Assembly: GCA_964513655.1 (NCBI GenBank)
Contig: CAZENQ010000053.1
Coordinates: 1-20,103, forward strand
Direction: 5' to 3'
Origin: G020350405 sp964513655
Lineage (GTDB): Bacteria > Planctomycetota > Phycisphaerae > Sedimentisphaerales > Anaerobacaceae
DNA length: 20,103 nt
Shown here: piece after piece, positions 5,467 through 11,942 of the stretch
Layout: the number at the start of each line of letters is the position of its first letter
Position numbering within the stretch: the first letter of the stretch is position 1
The notes under the pieces: model-generated
What the model was told of the DNA's origin: nothing
What the model saw: only the letters and a program-made list of their open reading frames with translations
The model's database searches: none
Translations under genes and position numbers: made by a program

Positions 5467-6972
5467 TCATCGTGCAAGGAAAGCTGCAAGGTAGCTGTCT
5501 TGACTAACCAATGGCAGCAATACTGTAAATGTCGTACCGCTGCCAGGTTCGCTCTGGACCTCTATGCTGCCGCCGTGCATCTCGATTAATTCCTTCGCAA
5601 TCGACAGGCCTAAGCCCGTGCCGTGGTCGCCCGGGCCAACCTGCTTTTCAATCTGGACAAAGCGGTTGAAAATCTTGTTTATGTTACTACTGTCAATGCC
5701 GGGACCATCATCTTCGACCTTTAAAGCCACCGCCGTATAAAGATTTTCTGCCCGCACGCTGATGTGGCCGCCCTCGGGCGTAAACTTTATAGCGTTACTA
5801 ATAAGGTTAATCAGCGTCTGTTCTATCCTGTCACGGTCCGCATTGATGAGTAGCTCACAATCGGGCATATAGGCTTTTAACTCAATGCCTTTTTCGTCCG
5901 AGAGAACCGATAAAGCCTTCACCGTATCGGAAATCGCCGAGCAAAGGTCAAACTGAGCCAGGTGCAGCTTCATCCTTCCCGCCTCAATCTTCGATATATC
6001 GAGGAAGTTACTTATGATTCTTGCGAGCCTGTCGATAGTTGCGTTAGCCATTTCGAGACTTTCTCGCAGCCGCGGATTGACTCGGCCCATGACACCTGCC
6101 AGGGCATTGGAGACAATATTCTTGAATATACTCAGAGGAGTCCTTATTTCGTGCGAAACGGACGCGGCGAATTCGCTTTTTTGCCGCTCCTCCTCTCTGC
6201 GCTCTTCCTCAGCGCGCTTGCGCTCAGTAATGTCCTTGGCTATATGAACGGAACCTTGAATCTGGCCATCTTCGTCGAAGACGGGAGAGGTAGTTACCTC
6301 AATGTACATCCCCAACTGCTCGTGGTAGAATACTGCTGAACTCGGTTTTTTCGTTTTCAGTGTTTGAGCATGAGGGCAATTTGAAGTGTGGTGGTTTGGA
6401 CATCGCTGTACATCGTGGCATCTCTTGCCAATAAGTTGCTGAGGTTCGACTCCGAGCGCATCGGATAAAGACCTGTTGACTCTTAGGATATTACCCTCTT
6501 TGTCCAGAATCGAAATGAAGTCGGTAATGGAGTCAAAGGTTGTTCTCCACTCCTGTGCCGCTTTTTTAAGTTTTTGCTCCGGCCGTTTGCGCTCTATGGC
6601 GTAGCGAATAGCCCGCATCAAACCGTCACCGGAGAACTTGCCTTTAACAAGATAATCCCCGGCGCCTTTTTCTATTGTCTGCAGACCCATTTTCTCATCA
6701 GGTAGCCCCGTCAACACAACAATGGCAACATTTGAATCCGTGCCGTGCACCTTCTGGACAGTGTCGAGTCCGTCACTATCTGGAAGATTCAAATCGAGCA
6801 GTACAACATCGTATTTATTGGTGTTCAGATGCTCTATCGCTTCGGACACAGTCCCCGCGGTTTGTATGTTAAATTGTACACTCGGGGAGAACCGGCTCAA
6901 AGACTTCGTTATCAGCCGGCGGTCAACTACATCGTCATCAACCAGCAAAAGATTAATCGCTTCGGAAACCAT
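5467..6972 (-). CDS. Receiver-PAS-HisKA-HATPase histidine kinase
   Basis: A 501-residue soluble sensor kinase. An N-terminal receiver spans about residues 5-125, with Asp12-14, phosphoacceptor Asp60 (VVLLDLNLP) and Lys110. A PAS domain spans about 140-250, a short charged coiled coil 248-266, HisKA about 266-333 with intact SVSHEIRTPL (His274), and HATPase_c about 378-490 with Asn393, DDGPGI and GTGLGLSIAK. All catalytic motifs are present. The PAS domain has a Cys/His-rich stretch at 185-201 (CHDVQRCPNHHTSNCPH), which could bind a metal or cofactor; similar CxxCP motifs occur in other PAS families. The start ATG 6970-6972 has only weak ribosome-binding sequence (GGAA). Because the receiver is N-terminal, the protein can itself be controlled by another kinase. 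It probably works with the downstream hybrid protein. Confidence 0.94.
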   Translation of the reverse strand: MVSEAINLLLVDDDVVDRRLITKSLSRFSPSVQFNIQTAGTVSEAIEHLNTNKYDVVLLDLNLPDSDGLDTVQKVHGTDSNVAIVVLTGLPDEKMGLQTIEKGAGDYLVKGKFSGDGLMRAIRYAIERKRPEQKLKKAAQEWRTTFDSITDFISILDKEGNILRVNRSLSDALGVEPQQLIGKRCHDVQRCPNHHTSNCPHAQTLKTKKPSSAVFYHEQLGMYIEVTTSPVFDEDGQIQGSVHIAKDITERKRAEEERREEERQKSEFAASVSHEIRTPLSIFKNIVSNALAGVMGRVNPRLRESLEMANATIDRLARIISNFLDISKIEAGRMKLHLAQFDLCSAISDTVKALSVLSDEKGIELKAYMPDCELLINADRDRIEQTLINLISNAIKFTPEGGHISVRAENLYTAVALKVEDDGPGIDSSNINKIFNRFVQIEKQVGPGDHGTGLGLSIAKELIEMHGGSIEVQSEPGSGTTFTVLLPLVSQDSYLAAFLAR

Positions 6973-7348
6973 AGTAAATTTCCAGACGAACTCCGCTTAA
7001 CTAATTACAAACCCAGATTTGCCTGGATTCGTGGCACAAACGTAACCTCTCGCGTATCTTCCCAGAATCACCAGTCTCAATCCCGTACTGTCACCCGTAA
7101 CACTGGATCTCCAAAAGTGCCCCTCCCCAACACAGTTAATTTTAACCGTATATTAAAATTTGTCCCTGAGCTCGGTTAGGTCGTCCGTGTCCGCCTTGAA
7201 AGTCCTATAATTAGGTGGCGTTAATACAGTCGGCCCTAAAATTTATCGACACATCTGAACCGCGATTTAAGGAAAAAGACTTCCCGCATCGCATCTTTAA
7301 ACGACAAACCTTTGGAATTTTTTGGGGAAATTTGTGAAAATAAAATCC
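6973..7348. other. Divergent intergenic region between the kinase and rubredoxin genes
   Basis: No convincing gene lies in these 376 bases; the open frames crossing it lack good starts and extend antisense into the kinase gene. The only clear structure is an AT-rich dyad, AATTTTAA (7138-7145) and TTAAAATT (7153-7160), separated by CCGTATA. The promoter of the minus-strand kinase gene must lie here, but I could not identify a good -35/-10 pair. Confidence 0.4.
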
Positions 7349-7376
7349 TTGACGGGTGAGTTTTTGCTGCTACAAT
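7349..7376 (+). promoter_or_regulatory. Promoter of the rubredoxin gene
   Basis: TTGACG (7349-7354) and TACAAT (7371-7376) are separated by 16 bases, close to the sigma-70 consensus. Transcription would start near 7383, about 128 bases before the rubredoxin ATG. Confidence 0.65.
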
Positions 7377-7382
7377 AATATG

Positions 7383-7510
7383 TTGAGGTGGTGAATCTGG
7401 CCCTCTGGTATTACCGGGCCATGTATTTCTACTCCCAAAATCAGGGATATCCTGATGAGGGGTCTATCTCAGAGTAACGACAAAGAGTTATTGTTCTGAG
7501 GATTTAGCCT
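7383..7510 (+). promoter_or_regulatory. Structured 5' leader of the rubredoxin mRNA
   Basis: Three stems are visible: GGCCC (7399-7403) with GGGCC (7416-7420); ATCAGG (7440-7445) with CCTGAT (7451-7456); and CTCAGA (7468-7473) with TCTGAG (7495-7500). The third overlaps the Shine-Dalgarno GAGGA (7498-7502). ATCCT (7449-7453), half of which is used in stem two, is also complementary to AGGAT (7499-7503). Alternative folds that expose or mask the ribosome binding site are therefore possible. I cannot match it to a known riboswitch class. Confidence 0.45.
7391..7477 (+). CDS. Possible 28-residue leader peptide rich in aromatic residues
   Basis: A short open frame, GTG 7391-7393 to TAA 7475-7477, lies wholly within the rubredoxin leader. 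Its N-terminal half reads NLALWYYRAMYFYSQNQGY, with seven Trp/Tyr/Phe residues in about 16 positions. The frame also has GTG at 7388 and ATG at 7421. GAGG lies only two or three bases before the GTG codons, which is too close for normal initiation, so translation is doubtful. If translated it could serve as a leader peptide controlling folding of the downstream stems. It may equally be a chance frame. Confidence 0.2.
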   Translation: MNLALWYYRAMYFYSQNQGYPDEGSISE

Positions 7511-7687
7511 ATGCAGAGGTATAAATGTCCCAGGTGCGGTTATATATATGACCCGGAAGTCGGACGTCCCGACAAAGGGACCAAGCGGGGAATTGTATTT
7601 GAAGATTTGCCCGACAATTGGAGGTGTCCCGAGTGTGGTGAGAAGAAACGCAGTTGGCCGCCCTGGGTAAAGGTGAATCCCTCTTAG
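7511..7687 (+). CDS. Rubredoxin
   Basis: A 58-residue protein that binds one iron through four cysteines and carries single electrons in the cytoplasm. The two knuckles are CPRCGY (Cys6, Cys9) and CPECG (Cys39, Cys42). Between them are the family signatures YIYDPEVG, the GT turn, and FEDLPDNWRCP. Family members usually have 52-54 residues; here the extra length is a C-terminal tail, KRSWPPWVKVNPS. The start ATG has GAGG nine bases upstream. It is a single-gene unit, convergent with the secretin gene and divergent from the kinases, so its redox partners are not evident. A promoter and structured leader precede it. Rubredoxins often serve oxygen or peroxide reduction in anaerobes, but nothing here tests that. 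Confidence 0.95.
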   Translation: MQRYKCPRCGYIYDPEVGRPDKGTKRGIVFEDLPDNWRCPECGEKKRSWPPWVKVNPS

Positions 7688-7731
7688 CCTTAAAATAACC
7701 TACGTACACAAATTCACAAGTTCAGCGCTAG

Positions 7732-9003
7732 CTAATTTGACCTGTCGTTAGGTTCCTGTAACATTTCCACCAACGGCAGTAAATCGTCTTTATGCGGTCT
7801 CGGTATTTCCAGCGGCGGATAGCCCTTAAGCTCATTAAACCTGTTCATCTGCTCTTCTGTCAAAGGCTCATCCTTATAGATATGCGGCGACAAAAACACA
7901 ACCAACTCCGAATTGATTTCAACAGTTCTCGTGCTTCGGAACAGAAAACCGACTATCGGCAGGTCGCCAAGGAATGGAATCTGGTCCACAAGTTCGGTTG
8001 TTACCTTTTGACGCAGCCCCCCTATAGCGACTACTTGCCCGTCTTCGAGCAAAAGTGAAGTGTTGGCAATTCTCGCGGCAACTACCGGCACGCCTGTTTC
8101 ACTGGCCCCCGTTTCGACCTTTTGTTCAGTATCAACCTGCAGGAAAATTTCATTATCCTCTGTGAGTGTCGCCGTAACCTTCAAGGTGACGCCAACATCT
8201 TTAAAGGAAGTTGCTGACAACTGGCCGCCTTCCGAGGTTTGTATAAGCTCATTAAAAGGTATTTCATCTACAGCCCTTATCTCCGCTTTTCTGCCGCTAA
8301 CCACCATAACCTTCGGGCTGGCAATTATCTCAAGATTTGTTTTCTCCTGCAGCAAGTGCACAATATTGCGGACGGTGCCGCTGATAAGCGCAAAATCACC
8401 GCCGAAACCGGTAGTATTAAACGCTGTAGCATTGCCCGTAGTCACAGTGCTTTCAATTGTCGAGCCCAGCCTGTCCGTAAGATTCTGCCTGTAACTTATA
8501 TCATAAAGCTCATCAGAGAGAATGTCCCAGTTGACGCCTATTTGAGTATCATCCTTAAGTTGAACATCGACAATAACCACCTCCACAACAATCTGTCGAG
8601 GGGTTCTGTCTGCCTGTCGAGCCTGTTCGATAATTTTTTCCAGATTTTTCTTATTATCCGAAATAATCAGCGAGTTGCTTTTTGCGTCGACCGCGATAGC
8701 TCCATACCCCGACAGCATATTTTCAAGGGCGGTTTTGAGATTCTTGGCATCAAGGAACTTGAGCGTAACGGTCTCCACAAAAAGTTCTGGCGCAGCTTCT
8801 GCCGGCCTTTCAGATCGAAATACACGTTCAAACAGAGACTGTTTCTTTTCAGGGCCTATCTGTTCAAATGGGTTCTCACGGCCGATCTCATCCGCAACCA
8901 CGCTTTCTATTTCCCCAGGCTGTGCCTGCGTATATTCATGCTCGAATGAAGTGGTTGCAAGTACGCAACACAGTAGCATCTTCAGACATAACAACTTATT
9001 CAT
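7732..9003 (-). CDS. gspD: Short type II secretion / type IV pilus secretin (GspD/PilQ family)
   Basis: The outer-membrane channel of the pseudopilus system, about 423 residues from ATG 9001-9003. That start has GGGAG upstream and overlaps the pilO stop by 8 bases; an in-frame start 24 bases earlier is less likely. A signal peptide (MNKLLCLKMLLCCVLA) is followed by a low-complexity linker. A single N1/N3-type ring domain spans about residues 78-132 (VTLKFLDAKNLKTALENML through SLIISDNKKNLEKI), then the secretin domain about 135-375. The domain includes VVEVVIVDVQL, the gate region, and the signature VDQIPFLGDLPIVGFLF followed by SELVVFLSPHI. Classical GspD has N0-N3 and more than 600 residues, so this is a minimal version. 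It is the last gene of the operon that begins with gspE. Confidence 0.92.
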   Translation of the reverse strand: MNKLLCLKMLLCCVLATTSFEHEYTQAQPGEIESVVADEIGRENPFEQIGPEKKQSLFERVFRSERPAEAAPELFVETVTLKFLDAKNLKTALENMLSGYGAIAVDAKSNSLIISDNKKNLEKIIEQARQADRTPRQIVVEVVIVDVQLKDDTQIGVNWDILSDELYDISYRQNLTDRLGSTIESTVTTGNATAFNTTGFGGDFALISGTVRNIVHLLQEKTNLEIIASPKVMVVSGRKAEIRAVDEIPFNELIQTSEGGQLSATSFKDVGVTLKVTATLTEDNEIFLQVDTEQKVETGASETGVPVVAARIANTSLLLEDGQVVAIGGLRQKVTTELVDQIPFLGDLPIVGFLFRSTRTVEINSELVVFLSPHIYKDEPLTEEQMNRFNELKGYPPLEIPRPHKDDLLPLVEMLQEPNDRSN

Positions 9004-9598
9004 TTGCGAAAATCTCCCTGTCAGCAATTATGTAAATTGTTATCATCATCTCGCACTCCAATGGGTCAGGCTTGTCACCAAAGGCAGATATCTTGAGCGA
9101 GCGGACAACCACTTTTTGGGGCCGGTTTGTCAGTTCAGAGAGAAAACTTATAATGTTGCCATAAGAGCCAACAAAACTAATAACCGCGCCATTCGCAACT
9201 ATCTCCTTGTCACTCTCGGCAGAGGCCGACATATCACGCAGATTACCCGAAAGAAAGTTTATCGAAGAAACAATGCAATTTGCCGCATTGCAGACAGCTT
9301 CAATATTACTAAAGAATCTTTTTGCCTCATAAGGAGTAAATAGTGCACTCTGAACACTTGCCAGCTCCGCCCTAAGTTTCTCAACTTCTTTCTTCTTTAT
9401 TGCATCCTTTGTTTTAATGATTTTATTCTTCCTCTCTAAGTCGCACATCATAAGCTCATATTGTTGTGCGGCATGTAAATACTTGGTATGGGGCGCCACC
9501 ATCCAGTTATACGCCGCCACGGCCACAATAATGACTATCGTCGCCGAAAAGGCAATCCTTGATGACCGACTCGACTTTGCAAGAGCATTCATCAGCAT
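8996..9598 (-). CDS. PilO/GspM-like inner-membrane assembly protein
   Basis: A 200-residue protein with a short cytoplasmic N-terminus, one transmembrane helix (about residues 15-36), a coiled coil (about 40-85) and a small alpha/beta periplasmic domain containing the YGNIISFLSELTNRPQKVVV stretch typical of PilO. It would pair with the PilN part of the preceding protein to form the inner-membrane alignment complex beneath the secretin. The start ATG 9596-9598 lies 3 bases after the pilMN stop, with GAAGGA upstream. It overlaps the secretin start by 8 bases, implying coupled translation. Identification rests on topology, the conserved loop and gene order. Confidence 0.85.
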   Translation of the reverse strand: MLMNALAKSSRSSRIAFSATIVIIVAVAAYNWMVAPHTKYLHAAQQYELMMCDLERKNKIIKTKDAIKKKEVEKLRAELASVQSALFTPYEAKRFFSNIEAVCNAANCIVSSINFLSGNLRDMSASAESDKEIVANGAVISFVGSYGNIISFLSELTNRPQKVVVRSLKISAFGDKPDPLECEMMITIYIIADREIFANE

Positions 9599-9601
9599 AG
9601 G

Positions 9602-11176
9602 TTACGTTCCTTCAAAACTGGTCAGTGAGCAGTCAATTGAGTACGACACTAATCCACCCTCACTTTCGTCTTTTTCCGCCTCGACCAAAGCGGCAGAGGC
9701 CATGTACTCGCTCTCGCCAAGCATATCCAAAAAAAGATGGACCACTTCATACGAAGTTGACCGTCCCCTTATTAGTATTTTTGAACTATCCTCACCGGAT
9801 AAACTCGTTATCCAGAGCGACTGTGGTGTTCTGCTTCTGATATCCTCAAGAATCAGGTTCCAGTCGCCGCAGCGCTCCGAATGCAGAATTGCGTTTATCT
9901 TTTCAAGCCTCTCGCGAAGCCTCTCTGCCTGCTTAGATATCCTCTGCTGCTCAACTAAAAGGGCTTTCGTACCCATCAGTGATTTTCCTTCTTTCAGGCG
10001 GACAATAGTCTCGTCCGTTCTGTTCAGAATCGCACTCAATGCTCCTACAGCCAATATCATGACAATCAACACAACTGCCGCGATGTTGGCTGTTACCAGA
10101 GCGTACTTTTTTACACTCTTGATTTCTGCGCTTTCAGGAGGCACGAGATTTATTTTCAGCTTTGGCTGTGGCACATTCAGCAATCCCATAGCTAAACCAA
10201 CCGCTACAAGCGAGGCTGGGGGTGTTTCAGAATCCGTAACCACCGGCGTATTCTCACTTGCACCTGTCTCTGAAACTACCTTTACCTCGAAATTGCCAAA
10301 TTTCCTTCGCAGTGAATCGCTAATTTCATCGGCACCCTCACAACACCCGCGCAGGACAGTAATCAACCGCCAATTGTCCGACCTCTCACCAATTTCCATA
10401 TCGTAGTACTGGATAATGGCACTTATTTCCTCAATAAATTGACCAAGACCCTCCCTGGATTGACAGACGTCTTCGGTGACATTTCTCTTGCGAATAAAAT
10501 CCAAAGTCTGGTTTTGAAAAACAGTCAGGGTAATATCGGCACCATCGACGAGAGCAACCAGTACATTGGAATCGACGCTCGGCGCTATTTCTTTCTCATA
10601 AAGTGCCCTGGCACAAGCCATCTCGGCCGGTTCAACAGCCTCGACGTTTAAACCCGCCTCATTCAGCGGCTTAATCAGCCTGAGTACCTTTTCATTCTCC
10701 GCAGCAACGACAAGAACTCGCTTGCCTGCCGACCGGGACAGAGGGGACACGCCGCAATAGTCCAACAATATGTTTCGGGAAGGTAGCACCGCACAGTGTT
10801 TCACTTCTTTGCGCACGTACTGTCCTATATTGGATGGCAAATCCTCCGGCAGTTCCATAATCTGCGTAAGCACCGGTCGGGCAAACAACGAAACTACAGT
10901 CCGTTTGGCGCCTATTTTATAACGGTTTCTTAACGTTTTAATCGCTTTTGCCAGTATGGCCGGGTCTTTCACACTGCCGTTGCTTATCGCCCCGGCCGGG
11001 ACAGGTTCACTTGCCGCTTCGACCAGCTTGACCCCATCTTTACTTTGCCTGACCAACGCCAGCTCAATCCTTTCATCTGAAATATACACCCCCAGCGATG
11101 TCCTGCTGAGCACATTCAGCGATGCCTTGTTAAGCGCATCCAGCGATGTCTTGGCAAGTATTCGTAATCGTTCCAT
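9602..11176 (-). CDS. PilM-PilN fusion (GspL-like inner-membrane platform protein)
   Basis: A 524-residue protein. Residues 28-335 form an actin-like PilM domain (LGVYISDERIELALV at its start, VLVALVDGADITLTVF in the middle). KINLVPPE follows at about 341-348, the motif by which a separate PilN normally docks on PilM. After it come a transmembrane helix (358-384), a coiled coil (385-432) and a PilN/GspL periplasmic domain (about 436-520). The whole matches the layout of GspL. Residues 5-28 are three 8-residue repeats (RILAKTSL, DALNKASL, NVLSRTSL) that precede the normal PilM start. The start ATG 11174-11176 has only GGATAAG upstream. It lies 11 bases after the PilX-like gene. It would connect GspE in the cytoplasm to PilO and the secretin. 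Confidence 0.9.
   Translation of the reverse strand: MERLRILAKTSLDALNKASLNVLSRTSLGVYISDERIELALVRQSKDGVKLVEAASEPVPAGAISNGSVKDPAILAKAIKTLRNRYKIGAKRTVVSLFARPVLTQIMELPEDLPSNIGQYVRKEVKHCAVLPSRNILLDYCGVSPLSRSAGKRVLVVAAENEKVLRLIKPLNEAGLNVEAVEPAEMACARALYEKEIAPSVDSNVLVALVDGADITLTVFQNQTLDFIRKRNVTEDVCQSREGLGQFIEEISAIIQYYDMEIGERSDNWRLITVLRGCCEGADEISDSLRRKFGNFEVKVVSETGASENTPVVTDSETPPASLVAVGLAMGLLNVPQPKLKINLVPPESAEIKSVKKYALVTANIAAVVLIVMILAVGALSAILNRTDETIVRLKEGKSLMGTKALLVEQQRISKQAERLRERLEKINAILHSERCGDWNLILEDIRSRTPQSLWITSLSGEDSSKILIRGRSTSYEVVHLFLDMLGESEYMASAALVEAEKDESEGGLVSYSIDCSLTSFEGT
11093..11164 (-). repeat. Three tandem 24-base repeats at the start of the pilMN gene
   Basis: Units at 11093-11116, 11117-11140 and 11141-11164 each begin CAGCGATG(T/C)C on the plus strand. 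The period keeps the frame and encodes three 8-residue units with the core L-x-x-(A/T)-S-L, predicted to be an amphipathic helix. They form an N-terminal extension that ordinary PilM lacks. Confidence 0.9.
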
Positions 11177-11187
11177 ACTTATCCGGC

Positions 11188-11622
11188 CTATTCATTGACC
11201 TTCATATTGTCTATTCTGATTATGTAAGGGCTGTTACCGTCACTTACCGTGATTTGGGCCTCAATAGTCGCAGTATAGCCCTGCCACGAAGTAACAGCCG
11301 CCGATATCGTCAGATTGTCGCTGTTGACATCCACGTCGTAATCTCCACCGCCGAATTTCTCCTCGCCTGCGAGTATCTCATCCTGAAAACCGTCTGTCCA
11401 GTTACGGTCCCAGCGAATCTGGGCCAGGGCGGCGTTAAGACCCGCCTCAGCAAGTGCCAGAGTCTGCGACGCGTAAACCCTGTGCTGCGTAAGCCGGATT
11501 TCAGACATATTTATCTGCAAAATACCTATCACCAGCGCTGACACCAGCGCTATCACAAATGTGCTAATTATCAGCACAGAACCCTTCTTTCGTGATACCA
11601 GTCTGTGCAACAGGTCCATCAT
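11188..11622 (-). CDS. PilX/GspK-like minor pseudopilin
   Basis: A 144-residue protein from ATG 11620-11622, chosen because GAGG lies seven bases upstream; a GTG start at 11661 is possible. The N-terminus has a basic leader ending RKKG, then a hydrophobic helix, SVLIISTFVIALVSALVIG, and the PilX-type continuation RVYASQTLALAEAGLNAALAQIR. Position +5 after the likely cleavage is Ile, not Glu, as in GspK/PilX-type proteins. The remaining domain is only about 95 residues, much shorter than GspK. It would sit at or near the filament tip with the gspH-J products. A 320-base gap separates it from the upstream gene. Confidence 0.8.
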   Translation of the reverse strand: MMDLLHRLVSRKKGSVLIISTFVIALVSALVIGILQINMSEIRLTQHRVYASQTLALAEAGLNAALAQIRWDRNWTDGFQDEILAGEEKFGGGDYDVDVNSDNLTISAAVTSWQGYTATIEAQITVSDGNSPYIIRIDNMKVNE

Positions 11623-11942
11623 CGGCTTTCCTCGCCTGCTATCAGTTTTCCGATACTCCACCTGATTCCCCCTGTATCATCACCATATCCCGGCAGCTAC
11701 AGTATTTATAATATCGTTCACCACAGAGGCCGAGTTGCCTAATAACTCAAGTATTTTGCATCAAGCAGATTTTTAAAAAAACTTCGCACAAAATCGAAAC
11801 TGCCGGCGGCTAAACTTATTCTTATCGGGCTCAAAACATATGAACCGCAGTGGCGAAAGCAGCCAAGCTCCCCCGTCCTATAACCCAAAAAATTTCGCCA
11901 AGGAATGTCCTAAAAAAACACCGTCCGCCTTTCCCGAAAACC
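11623..11942. other. Intergenic region inside the pseudopilus operon
   Basis: An unusually long gap in an otherwise tight operon. In the minus direction a short imperfect stem (11782-11798, TTCG/CGAA) is followed by seven T residues (11775-11781), a weak candidate terminator. The rest is AT-rich with no convincing gene; a plus-strand frame at 11840-12292 runs antisense into the pseudopilin gene and is not supported. An internal promoter for the PilX-pilMN-pilO-gspD part may lie here, but no clean consensus was found. Confidence 0.35.

Noticed and set aside
7509..7709. 66-codon minus-strand frame over the rubredoxin gene
   Set aside because: The plus strand encodes an unmistakable rubredoxin with a ribosome binding site and promoter.
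8239..8949. Long plus-strand frame (236 codons) opposite the secretin gene
   Set aside because: It lies entirely antisense to a clear secretin domain, and the predicted protein shows no family features.
9417..10406. 329-codon plus-strand frame opposite pilMN and pilO
   Set aside because: It is Ser-rich antisense sequence caused by codon bias of the real minus-strand genes, with no motif.
11775..11798. Intrinsic terminator inside the pseudopilus operon
   Set aside because: The T-run is good but the stem has only four to five pairs, too weak to call.
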